Assembly: GCA_030295235.1 (NCBI GenBank)
Contig: AP026162.1
Location: forward strand, 1,054,001 to 1,118,000
Origin: Fistulifera solaris
Taxonomy: Eukaryota; Bacillariophyta; Bacillariophyceae; Naviculales; Stauroneidaceae
Reading direction: 5' to 3'
DNA length: 64,000 nt
Shown: positions 1-10,398 of the stretch, one piece after another
Layout: each line of letters opens with the position of its first letter
Numbering within the stretch: position 1 is the first letter of the stretch
Program-made: the position numbers and the translations under genes
Notes under the pieces: model-generated
Databases searched by the model: none
Told to the model about the DNA's origin: nothing
Seen by the model: only the letters and a program-made list of their open reading frames with translations

Positions 1-303
1 GAGCGTAATAGCCGTTTCCATGAATTTGGCTCTTGCGTACAAATCTGGTTGCTCATGTTCTGAAATACCGACAACGGCGGCATTCGCATACTCTTGTTGA
101 AATATCTGTGATAGTTCGGGCAAAATCTCTGTCTCCACTGACACTACAAGTGTCGTAAACTCTTCTTTAACGAGACAGCTCAATAAATGCGGAGTTGACA
201 GCTGATCACACTGTTCGTAGACGGCAAAAACTTCAAGCAGGCGATCCAGTTCATGATCACGAAGAGGATATCGATCCAGAAGTGATTCGCGAAGAGAAAT
301 CAT
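1..303 (-). CDS. Unknown protein, N-terminal part, runs off the window
   Basis: An open frame of 101 codons runs from an ATG at 303 to the left edge without a stop. The N-terminus reads MISLRESLLDRYPLRDHEL and is rich in Leu, Glu and Asp, so it is probably helical. I do not recognise the family and see no signal peptide or membrane segment. The gene is transcribed away from the tandem repeats at 0.4-1.1 kb, so those repeats lie in its 5' flank. An intron or an upstream start cannot be excluded. The codon pattern and the absence of stops support a real coding exon. Confidence 0.55.
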   Translation of the reverse strand, partial: MISLRESLLDRYPLRDHELDRLLEVFAVYEQCDQLSTPHLLSCLVKEEFTTLVVSVETEILPELSQIFQQEYANAAVVGISEHEQPDLYARAKFMETAITL

Positions 304-343
304 AATAGAAATATCAAAATTATAGAAATTATAAACTACTACG

Positions 344-352
344 TACCAGGTA
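344..352. repeat. TACCAGGTA palindromic motif
   Basis: An exact TACCWGGTA 9-mer in the intergenic stretch 40 bp upstream of the gene at 1-303. Other exact copies lie at 556, 10304, 29347, 29365, 37133, 38148, 53865 and 62596 (all intergenic) and at 14538 (inside a gene). Confidence 0.6.
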
Positions 353-404
353 ATTGGATTGAGCGAAACACACAGAATTGAGCAGATTTTTATCTTGGGA
401 TGTG

Positions 405-500
405 ATTTTTCACGTTCACAGAAAATGTGGGTGTGGGTTTACATACACAAAAAATGTGGGAATGTGATGTTTTTACGTTGACAGAAATGTGGGGATCTGG
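405..500 (+). repeat. Minisatellite related to the 17.8-18.0 kb array
   Basis: About three diverged copies of a 30-40 bp unit whose core is AAAATGTGGGAATGTG followed by TTTTxACGTTxACAG. The same core forms the seven-copy array at 17834-18043, so one short repeat family occupies two sites 17 kb apart. Confidence 0.75.
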
Positions 501-1135
501 TGTTTTACTATAATCCAAACAGTTGGTTGTACCAATCCACGACTGATTTCAATCATACCTGGTAAGACTGCATCAGTCCTTCAATCCTTTCTTACATTCA
601 GCCTGCAGCGCGAAATTTTTGTCTTTTTCGCATTTGATTATAGTCTCATTACAATAATAGATCCAAAGCTAATTATGCTCTCACCTTAGAATTTCACGCA
701 ATTGCGATTTCGGCCGGCAATGTCTTCGGGTCCTGACCTTCATGTTTTACTATGATCCAAAGAGTTGGTTATACCAATTCAAGACTGGATTTCAATCATA
801 AGACTGCATCAGTCCTTTTGTAATGCAGCCTGCAGCGCGAACTTTTTCGTCTTTTTTCGCGTTTGACCAAAGTCTCACTACAATAATGGACCCAAATCTA
901 ATTATGTTCTTACTTTGAATTTCGCGAAATTGCGATTTCGGCCGGCAATGTCTTCGGGTCCTGACCTTCATGTTTTTACTATGATCCAAAAAGTTGGTTG
1001 TACCAATTCACGACTGGATTTCAATCATCTATCAATCCTGTATCCTTTGTATACATACAGCCCTCGCAGCCAAGGAGGTAGCGCGATTTTTTATTGTCTT
1101 TTTCGCGTTCGATTTGTTTGATTGCGTCGGTTGTC
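501..1135 (+). repeat. Tandem repeat, about 235 bp x 2.7
   Basis: Copy 1 spans 501-742, copy 2 spans 743-970 and a partial, more diverged copy 3 spans 971 to about 1135. Each begins TGTTTTACTATRATCCAAA and contains CACGACTG/GACTGGATTTCAATCAT. It ends (copies 1 and 2) with GCGATTTCGGCCGGCAATG. The early part of the unit matches the dispersed palindromic element seen elsewhere in the window, for example at 53790-53845. The copies lie directly upstream of the carboxypeptidase gene and probably include its promoter. The short open frames inside them look like chance. Confidence 0.85.
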
Positions 1136-1203
1136 GGTTTGAGCAGATACATAAGAGGAAAAGCCAATATTGCAGTATTCAATACAAGCAATCATTTTTA
1201 AAA

Positions 1204-3374
1204 ATGACTTTATTAATCGGGAGCTCGAAATGGGCGTGGTTTCTTTTTCTGGTGCAATACTTTGGTTGGCACGTCCGGTCATCGCCGTTTGGAAAACGAC
1301 ATGATTCATCCTTCCGGCATCGCTGGATCAAAGAGGCCACAACGATTCAAGAATACGAATTGTGGGACTCGAATCAAATCAAAGAGGAGTTAGAACGATG
1401 GGCCTCCCATTATCCGCAATTTGTTCGGCTCACAACATCACAAGACGCGTACGGTCTGCCGACCGCCGGACGAGCGGAGGATTGCCCCTTTGATGAAGGC
1501 GATGGCTGTAAAAATTACATTCTGACTTTACAAGACTTTGAGGCGTATCCGGAAGGATCCGAGGCGTCGAGGCATCTTCCCGAAGTCCTGTGGAGTGGAG
1601 AAGTACACGGTGACGAACGAGTGGGCCCGACCGCGGTGCTCGAAGCTACATCACTGCTTTTGTCGGCGGCTGCATGTGAGGCGCTTCCGCGTCGAAATCT
1701 CATGCCAGAGGGGGATGATGAAGAAGTACAAAAGGCTTGGGAGCGGGAACGACAGTTAGCGGACAATTGTCGAATGGAGTTACGACAATTTGGTATTGAG
1801 GATCAACATCGGAAATGGCTTGCCAGGCTCCTTTCGACGCGACGTCTGGTCGTTGTGCCGACAGCAAATGCATTAGGTTACTATAGAAGCGAACGAACAG
1901 AAAATGGAGTGGATGCAAATCGTGATTTTCCCTTTGATTTGACGGATCCGAAACAATGTATGACGACCATCGCCGGAAGAACTTTGAATGAAGTTTTTCG
2001 AGAACACTTGTTTCAGCTTTCTCTTACGTTTCACGGCGGTACAGAAGTCGTGAGCTATGAATGGGGAGCACCCTCTTATGAAGGCTTTGCGTCACCGGAT
2101 GATATTGCACAATCCGCTATTGGAGGGGCCTATAGCCGTTTTGCGGGTGGGTGGTCTACTACAAAACCGTACATCTACGGAAATATGAACGAACTCGTTT
2201 ACCCTGTCAGAGGCGGTATGGAAGACTGGGCGTATGCAGGATCGTGGGATCCCGATCGAGTCATCTCCTGCGAGCCGGATTCGTTTGGTGGCTATCCGAA
2301 GGAAAAGACTATTTATAACAACTCCACTCTTCGGGTATTCAACATGTTAATCGAAACGAGTCACAAGAAAATTCCACATAAATCGACTCTTGGCACTTCT
2401 ATGGATGTCATGCGCAGTGACACTGAGGCGAATGGCCATGTTTCTCGTAACATTCGACTTGCTTTGCTTTCTCTCGAGCTAGTTCAGCCATATCTATCGA
2501 TAGCATCCGTTAACGGATACAGCTTCATAGACGACGTCGTTCCACAGTACCCGCAAAAGATTCGTATTCATGCAAGGTAACAAAAGCGCTGAATGTTTCG
2601 TCAGCCTTGACGGAGCTTACAATTCAATGGACCGTTGGAGGCGCCTTGGACATTGATGATACGCAGTTGTGGTATGGAAAATGGGATGACTTGTTGATGA
2701 ACGAATTGAACTGTTGGTCGCAGCCTTCGACCGATGTGTTGAAAGATGTGCTGAAGAAGGCTTCACCCATCGGGACCATGAGCGGCAAAGGTGCTTTTGC
2801 GACAGGATCGCCCGTCGGAGGCGCCGGTGCTACATTTTCAGCTCTCGTTGACATGTCATCCTTTGAAGCTGGAGATGAAATCATTGTCATTGCGATGGCT
2901 GAGGTCGACAAGGGATGGAAAGATCAACCTAAGAACATAAAACCCCAGGTACCACCGCAATCACACATGGTAAATGCAAGAACAAATCCTGAATGGTATC
3001 ACGAGACTGATGGAAGCGTCATCCAAGGCAGAGTCCAATGGTTTTCGATGCCGGCGACCTTATACATTGTGAGCTCTTCAACTTCGAAAACCATCATTGA
3101 AACGCAAAGCCGATATACGAACTCGAATGCTTCTCCGACATCAAGTTCGGCAGAGGCACACGATAAGAAAGGAGAGGAAGCATTTGTCACAGCCACAACA
3201 CTGTTAATTGTTGTGGCAATTGTTGGTGTGATTTTGCTCATGGGACAAATAATACTCAAAAAACGATTCAGGATTGCAAAGCGCAACAGAGTTCTTCAAT
3301 ACGTGGAAGGAGAATTAGTTGAGTTACCAGGAATATCACAGCAAAATGGCTACGCTGACCAAGAAATTTTATAA
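1204..3374 (+). CDS. Secreted or membrane-anchored M14 zinc carboxypeptidase
   Basis: The product should remove C-terminal residues from peptides in the secretory pathway or at the cell surface. I chose the ATG at 1204 because it puts a hydrophobic signal peptide (WAWFLFLVQYFGW) at the N-terminus; the open frame upstream lies in repeat DNA. The whole M14 catalytic set is visible: zinc ligands His135 and Glu138 (VHGDE), substrate-binding Asn239-Arg240 (DANRDF), third zinc ligand His277 (TFHGG) and the general-base Glu384 (LIETS). A C-terminal transmembrane helix (TLLIVVAIVGVILLMG) followed by KKRF suggests a type I membrane protein. The frame changes by one base near 2570-2577, where one base seems to be missing. 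The protein is coherent on both sides (PQYPQKIRIHA, then VTKALNVSSALTELTIQW), and no intron of plausible size restores the frame. Family call is firm; the exact sequence at the break is not. Confidence 0.85.
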
Positions 3375-3473
3375 TGAATTATTTTAAAGTCATGTTAATT
3401 AGACGACTAAGAATATTATCTTATTCGATTAGTGAAGCGGTGGTGTGCAGCCATCGAAGCCATTTCAAACGAA

Positions 3474-5039
3474 TCATGGCCCATTTTGATTAGATTCTTC
3501 CATCGTAACGTTAGCCGAACTTGGCTGAGGAACATCGTCGAGTTCTTCGGCCTGACCAAGCATTTTGAACAGCGATGCTTGAATGACCCGTTGTCGTTCT
3601 GATGTCATACCCATTTCTTCGTGGTCAAAACCAGTTTCAGAGGGTTCTCTTTCAGGTTCTGGTCTTGTTCGATTTGATGCGGCAGAAGTGCTGTTGGATT
3701 GTCGTCGACGAGAAGCACGCTTCTGATACATTTCGAAGTACCAGGGAGGGTACATAAGATTCATCGATGTAGGAACATCCAACGCCCATTCAGCAGGAAT
3801 TTGAAGACACGCCTGAAGGAAAATGGCGGCGGAATCAAACATGAATTTCGGGCGTGGCGAGTTATGGTCGCCTTCAACAATAATAATATTTTTATCGCCA
3901 GCATACTTGTCGTAAAGTTGCTCGGAATGGTGCTTCTTGATGAAATCATCGTGCTCTCCCGCAACGAATAACGCCGGGATGAAACACTTGTCCGCGTGAG
4001 ATATAGGAGATATTTTCTTGAGATTGAACCCAGCTTGTTTGGTGACTGAATTTTGAAGCATTTTGATTGCTAGCCCAACGACGAAGTTCGGAACTATTAT
4101 CCCCTGCTCTCGACCCTTGTCCACCAACTCTTCGCAGAGTTGCGTCAAATCGGCAAAAGCTGAATCCAAAATCATGCACGCTATCGACGGATCCCGATCT
4201 CCAAACATTAGCGCCGTTGCCGCCCCCATTGAGCGCCCCCACAATGCAATTGTTGAAACAACATTCGTCGCGCGCAAATGGGCAACAACACAAGAGAGAT
4301 CCTCTCGTTCATTGTAGCCCAAGCTCACGTATTCACCATCTGACTTCCCTGATCCGGCAAAATCGAAAGCAAAGACAGCAACGCCCAGCGATAGGAGGTA
4401 CGAAAGCTGCGGCAGAACTTCGACACGAGCCGACGAGTTTCCGTGCATATATACGACAACAGGAATTCGGTCTGTAGCTCGTTCTACTGGTTCCCAATGA
4501 GAGCATTCTAGATTGAAGCCACGTTTTGTCCTCAAAGTGAAATCCGTTCTCGTAAAGCGCTCACCGCAAAATGTAAAGGCGGGAGGACCAAGGCTTTCCA
4601 TCTAGATGTTTCAACGATTCTTAGGAAAGATGACTTCCGAGCAATTGGGTACTCAACTTGACATACTCACCTTATAGTCGGCCCGAGGGGGTCGAATAAT
4701 CGCATTTACGAGCTCTTGATAGCCCAATTTGGCCATTTGTATGTATGACAGTTTCTTCGGATCTTGCTGGGCAGGTGGTTGCTCTTGTTGCTGCATGTGT
4801 TGTCGTTTATCTCGATGCTCTAGCTGCCCCGATGAATCTGAATGACCTGATTCTCTTGAATCTCTCATATGTACATGACCTCCCGTCGAGACACCTTCAT
4901 CTTTCGTATGTTTCGGTTGACATTGTGGGGCAGCTGTACCAAAGTTGATTTTTTGATCAGCGTCCGGCGATTCCAAGTTGAATCCCTCTTCCAGAAACAC
5001 GTTTTCCTCTGGTTCCTCTTCTGATAAAACGTTCCCCAT
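3474..5039 (-). CDS. N-myristoylated alpha/beta hydrolase, ABHD17-like
   Basis: Two exons, 5039-4671 and 4601-3474, flank a 69-bp intron (4602-4670, donor GTGAGT, acceptor CTAG), giving 498 residues. The protein starts MGN, a classic N-myristoylation context, followed by an acidic, Gln-rich low-complexity region. The hydrolase domain begins at RPPRADYK near residue 120, across the intron. The catalytic triad is visible: Ser247 in GRSMG, an Asp at 341-342 in GEHDD and His369 in GDHNS, with an oxyanion-type HGNSS loop. ABHD17 and Bem46-type relatives act at the inner face of the plasma membrane; human ABHD17 removes palmitate from proteins such as Ras. The substrate here is unknown. The tail after the domain is disordered and acidic. 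The gene is divergent from the CMS1-like gene, with a 508-bp shared upstream region. Confidence 0.85.
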
Positions 5040-5547
5040 TGCGGACTTTCGAGTTGCTATTCTATTTTTTTTATTTATAAATCTAGCCTATCGATGAAGG
5101 AATTGTTCATCGTCGTCAACGAAAAAAATTGAAGGTCGTAAAAATAATAACACTCGTCGTTTTTTCGACTTCATCATGACCGTTTTGTCCGTGACGGATT
5201 CTATGTCCTGCGAAAGTAGCACGTTGCCGTCATCGGTACTAAATTCTGTAATGTCTTAAGCACCTCAAACAACTTCACGGTTTCTACTTAATTATCCACA
5301 TTATCCGCAAAAAAGTACCTGTACTGTACCCTCAACGTGTTTGGTGTTTGGTCACGTCTTCGCGTGACACGACGCGCGAGGTGACGTATGATGCTTGTGA
5401 CGTCATGTTCCGAGCGAAGAGCAGACCGAACCCATTTTTCTTTGCAAGCCACCGAAAAAGAAACGCGATGGCGCTCTTGCGTTCTTCCTTCTTGCCTTTT
5501 TGACAAACCACATCTACCTTATCAACGCAATATATCTTCAAAACACA
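5040..5547. promoter_or_regulatory. Shared divergent upstream region
   Basis: 508 bp between the starts of the ABHD17-like gene (minus) and the CMS1-like gene (plus). It presumably holds both promoters. I see no repeat or clear TATA motif. Confidence 0.35.
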
Positions 5548-6410
5548 ATGGGCGGAGACGACTTGGGAGAAGACCCTTGGCTGCAAGATGTTGTCGCGGA
5601 CAGCGATGATTCCGAAGAGGAAGATGCGACAGTCGAAGTCAAGAAAAGAAAAAATGAAGATATTTCGGAAGAACAGCCAACAGGAAAACGGAGAAAATCG
5701 CCGGAACAACTCATTGCTGAAGCAGGAAGAGGAATCGAAGAGCAGTCAGCGGAAGAGCAGGCTACTTTGATTACGACGGTCGTCAAACACAACAGTATAT
5801 CGTCCTTAGAAAATCCTATTGCAGTTGACAATATTTCCTTCGCAGGAGGATCGTTCGTCAAAGCACCAAATGAGGGATGCTATGCGGATCGCCTTCGTCC
5901 TTTACTGTCAATGAAAAAGCTAAGACGATGGAATCACTCTCAAAGTCCTTGCGTGGTCATCGTTTGTCTGTCAGCTCGACGAGCGGTTGAAATCCTGAAA
6001 GAATTGACTTCGTTGAAGTGCCGGATTGCCAAGCTATTTCCTAAGAACGGTTCAGTGGAACAACAAGCGAAAGAACTACAGAGCTTCCAATTTCCTATTG
6101 TTATTGGCACTCCGCATCGCCTTGCTGCTCTCAGTGGATGTAATGGCTACGGAAGCTACCAGTCTTTGAAATTCAACAAAACTATGCTTCTTGTGATTGA
6201 CTCGTACGTGTCGAACAAGATGTATTCAGTGGTAAGTCCAACTCATCTTTACTTTTTTGAACCCTGTGTTTTTATTTTTTTCATCCCTAAACATCGACCA
6301 CAACCTAGATTTCACTTCCAGACACAGCCCCAGACTGTGCCTCGTTGCTACGCGACGCAGTTCATCCTCAACTGAAACAACGACAAGACTTAAAGATAGC
6401 ATTTATTTAA
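5548..6410 (+). CDS. CMS1: CMS1-like ribosome biogenesis protein
   Basis: Two exons, 5548-6231 and 6309-6410, join in phase across a 77-bp intron (donor GTAAGT, acceptor CCTAG), giving 261 residues. I chose the ATG at 5548 (MGGDDLGEDPW) over an upstream start at 5500 that only adds hydrophobic, UTR-like residues. The N-terminus is acidic with KKRK and KRRK patches, fitting a nucleolar protein. The core resembles the helicase-like fold of Cms1/CMSS1: PCVVIVCLSARRAVEIL, then FPIVIGTPHRLAAL, then MLLVIDSY. The second exon supplies ISLPDTAPDCASLL, matching the end of the family. In yeast and human this protein associates with small-subunit ribosome assembly; that role is carried over by family. 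It converges on the PDZ-PX-VPS9 gene. Confidence 0.75.
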
Positions 6411-6631
6411 TAAACTTTTCTCAAGCAATCATGAAAATGACCGCATGAAAAGAATTAGGTGTCGTACTTTTAACACGCCTGGGAATACTGTTCCCGTCAC
6501 CAGAGATTGTAATGACCAAAAGGTACAGCCGTTGTTGTCCATACATTGGTCTCAGCCCCATTTTCAAACACAATGAGTTAAGAGAACTTCATCTGACTTG
6601 TAAACTAGTAACAGCAAATACAAGTTGTAGA

Positions 6632-9026
6632 TTAGCCATCCAAGGGAACAGAAATAAACGATGTCTGAGTCGTATTTTGACTGTCGAATGGATCGATCTC
6701 GCGAAGGTGAGCGACTGCTGCTTCGAAGGAGGCGAAGTAATACCCAGTTTCTCCTATTCGGTTGATAGGGTCACATATTGTACGAAGCAAAACACAGAGG
6801 GCGCACGGTCGCTCCATTTCCGCCTTGACGACGCAGTAGATAAAAACAGGCAAAAATTCATCTGCCCCTATGTGACCATGTCTCTCGTCTTCACAGCCTT
6901 TGAGACGCACAAAAATTCTATTAATTTCGCTTGCGGCTTCAACAATGGCTCGAAGTTTGATACAGGGCAGCGAGCTGAGTCCTACGCCCTCCTTTAGAAT
7001 TTTCGCCACAGGCCCCCAATGATGCAGGGTGTTCTCACCCATCGAAAAATATTTTCCAGAGTGCCTGCTGAGCTCCCGCATTTTGTAATGAGCTTCAATA
7101 TCTTCATGCCGCCAGCCATTTACAAGCCACTTTGATAGAACACTTCGTAAAGGAACATACACTTCAATTTCTATTTGCTCGCGGACTGCCTCACGTAGGA
7201 GTTTGTCCCAGAACCCTCCCCCGTGAAGCGATTCATGAATCTTTGAATGCAGCAAGTCGTAACATTCTCTCTCAGATATTGATCGAAAGTCATGCATACA
7301 TCCCAGTAAAATAATATCTTGCAAATGATCTATAAAAGCTTGAACACGGGACAGTTCTTGAATGGCGCGGATTTTCAAAGCCTTTTGCCTTCGGCTTCTA
7401 GAAGTTCGATTTCTTCTAAAGTAGGTTCATGAGATCGTATCCCATCAACGAAGTTTTCGACAGTGGTAGCCATGGTATCAAGTAAAAAGATACGATAGAC
7501 GTAACGTTGGATACTCCTCTTCAGTCCTAGTCGAACGTGGCTCTCATTTGCGTCCATCTCGTCGACATGCCCTTCATTTTCATGCCATCCAACATCCACC
7601 AACGACCCAACTACATTATCCCATCTCAAAAACATTGAACATGATGAGCCACTTCCGCCATACCCGGATGAATGTCCTCCTTGTAAATCATGGCAATTAA
7701 AGCCCGTAAAAACGATTCTAGCTGACGCACTTTGCTAGCCTTGTCGGATGACCGTTCCTTCACAATAGGACTTCTAAAAAGAGATAGCGGACCTTTTGGA
7801 AACGGAAGCGATGCAATTGAGTTGCAAATCGGTGATGTTGCCGCCCGCAAGTCCTGAAAATCCTTAAAGTACCTGACAGGAGCGTACCATTCGCGGCCAG
7901 ACTCGACGTCGTAAATCCATATTGTATAGGCTGTATCATTCTCGTTCTCATAACTGTTTAAGATGCGGACACAAAGCGCTTTTCTAACTCCAACTATAGG
8001 AACAAGAATCTCCTCGTCCTTCCCCTTCTTGGGTATAAAAGTGAACGAGCCATTCATTTCCCATAGTCTTGCTCTTTCATTCAACTGCATAAATTTCCTG
8101 TATTCTTTGACTTCATTTTTAGCAGGAAGCAGTTTCTGTGACACCATTCTAGCTATAAATGGATGACGAAGGCTGTGTTCGGATAGACTGTTAAGCGGTG
8201 TCGAGTAAAACGGTCGCTCCGAGCGGAACGATATCTCAAAGGAGGGAAGCTCTTCCAAGAAATCAGATGTATCAAGGATCGATTGAGTAATCATAGAAGA
8301 GGGCGCCCCGTCATGCTGACTGTCATATTCTTTTATCTTTGCTTTTGGCCTTAAGCAGTGCAACACTACTGGATCCGAGGAAAGAAGCAACGTGCTCGCT
8401 AATCGCTGGAGTGCATTATCAAACTCAGCGTCATGCGAGGAAAAGGACTGTCCATTCACCCCAACAATAATATCGCCAGGTTTGATCCCCGCTTTTGATG
8501 CCGGGCTCCCTGAATCTTCGATATTGATACCAATGGGGTGGCGATTCAACGAATGGACGTAAATTGTGCTATTCTCTGCGAGCAGATTCATCCCGAGCCC
8601 AATTAAAGGATCTCGCACCAGCACAGCAGAAAAACGATCGCCATTTGTCGCTATAGAAGAACTTTCTAAAAAAGAAAAGACTTGTTCCTCAAATCTCTCA
8701 ATAAGTTCCGAGTGCAAGTGAGGCGCACTGACAGGTTGTGTTACAGCATGTTCATTTACCGCTTTCCCATAAGGAGGTGAGATGTGTAACTCCTTGGTGC
8801 GTCGAGTCCGTTGTAAGATGTCACAATGCATGACTTTCAAGTTGTCAACTGTTTCTTCCGGAAAAATTTGCTTTAGTAATGATATTCCTTGAACATCGCT
8901 TTTAACATCTTCAAGCTCGTTCAAAGAGGCAGAGTCGGAAGAGGTCGAAAGTATGGAACATTGTTCTGCCTGTGCCGAGCTCGCCTCGTGATGTTCCGAC
9001 TGCATTGTAAGGGTATTTCCTGTCAT
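6632..9026 (-). CDS. PDZ-PX-VPS9 protein, putative Rab5-family GEF
   Basis: One gene of about 800 residues starting at the ATG at 9026. Residues 45-75 resemble a CUE/UBA-like helix set (LKQIFPEETV). Residues 134-228 are a PDZ domain with the carboxylate loop GLGMNL and the AGIKPGDIIVGVNG signature. Residues 335-460 look like a PX domain, which binds phosphoinositides (WYAPVRYFKDFQDLR, LPFPKG, then RQLESFLRALI). The C-terminal part is a VPS9 domain: IGADEFLPVFIYCVVKA and INRIGETGYYFASFEAA carry the conserved Asp and Tyr used for Rab5/Rab21 nucleotide exchange. The frame changes twice, at 7628-7632 (A5 on the plus strand) and near 7375-7386, each time as if one base were missing. Homology continues across both breaks, so I treat it as one gene. 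The likely role is endosomal recruitment and Rab activation. Confidence 0.8.
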
Positions 9027-10398
9027 CGTGACATTCTTTTGAACTAAGTAACGACCAGTGGTTTCACGATATATTGATTGAGTATTCGTTAAAAAACGAC
9101 AACAAAAAAGAACTTCTCCAGGCGATCCGTGAGGAGACCAAAGATGAGACGTCTTAGTTGTGCAGCATCCACAAATTTTCTGTTAACGCGAGATCACCAC
9201 CATCCCAGATTATCTGTGTACGTCGGACGTGAGAACGTCTTTTCGAGAAATCCGTGTCCCGTGTAAGTTAAAATACTACAGTCTATGTCACTGGTGTGCT
9301 GTTTACTCGCTAAATCACGAGTCTCAAACAGGGTGCAGTCTGTCCGTGCGTCCTCTGCGACATTTTTCAGCCACACTGCGACACAGGCCGAGACTCGAGT
9401 ACCGTTCCGAACTTTCTTTTACATTAAATGCTTACACTTACTTTTCGGGTACTTTAATGGCGTAGTGTGTTCAAACCGTGCTTTTCGGCCGAAAATGCAA
9501 GGGCATAAGCACAGGATTTTTGCCCCATTGCTTTTCACCCTCATTTTCGTGCCATTGAAGCGACCTTTTGAAGCAGATAAACGATCTCCTTCTCAAATTT
9601 TTCTGCATTCATGAAGGAAATAGTAACTTAAAGATGTCGACGAAGATTCTCGCGAAAACTTGATCCAGGAAGGGTTTTATTCTTTTATAGGAAGATGGGT
9701 CTCGTCGATGACTGTTGTCGCCCCAGCGTGAATGTCATCTCACAACGATAGAAGTGCAAGTAGCGACGTCTTGAAAGCGATGTTCTGCAAAGATGGGTCT
9801 ATTCAGAGATTATTAGACACCGTATTCACGATCGGAGTTTTACAATAGTCTAAAAAATCAATGCAAACGCTACCCAATTTACCTGTGTTGGTCGGCTCGT
9901 CCGACTACAACGCGGTTGTGAAATGCTCAATCTGGTTGTATAATGCTCAATCACAATACTCGATCCAATTTCAGAGCAATGAAGCCGTTCACACAATAAA
10001 AAAAATTGGAATCAATATGCTTTCAGGTCTAGACTCTGGACTCTGGACTCTGTACTGATTAGCGGGGAACTTCTTACCCACACACCCGCCTTTGAGAGCG
10101 ACACTGAATTACACAAATACAGGTTTAGTAGAAATAGTGGTCAACTGGGACTGTAGACTAGTAAACTCTGAAGTGGATTATCGGTAATTGGAGGTCATAT
10201 TGCATAGACTAGGTGGTTAGTAGTTGACTATAATCATTTCTCTAGTCACAAAAAAGAATTGCCGGCTTGACTGCGCCATCATAAGGTTCATTTGGATCTA
10301 GTGTACCTGGTACTTCGACCCACAAAATAAAATAACTGATGATGTTAGAGCTTATCAAAATCTATCAAAGATTCCTGCCCACCTTCTACAGTCTTGAA
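9027..10398. other. 1.4-kb intergenic stretch without a supported gene
   Basis: No open frame here has recognisable content. It holds a TACCTGGTA motif at 10304-10312 and a short simple repeat of GACTCTG units near 10026-10056. The 5' flank of the PDZ-PX-VPS9 gene is at its left end. Confidence 0.5.
10304..10312. repeat. TACCTGGTA palindromic motif
   Basis: Exact copy of the TACCWGGTA family, about 90 bp beyond the stop codon of the E2F gene. Confidence 0.6.

Noticed and set aside
994-1203. Carboxypeptidase start in the repeat region (994)
   Set aside because: It would place 70 repeat-derived residues before a good signal peptide; the ATG at 1204 is better.
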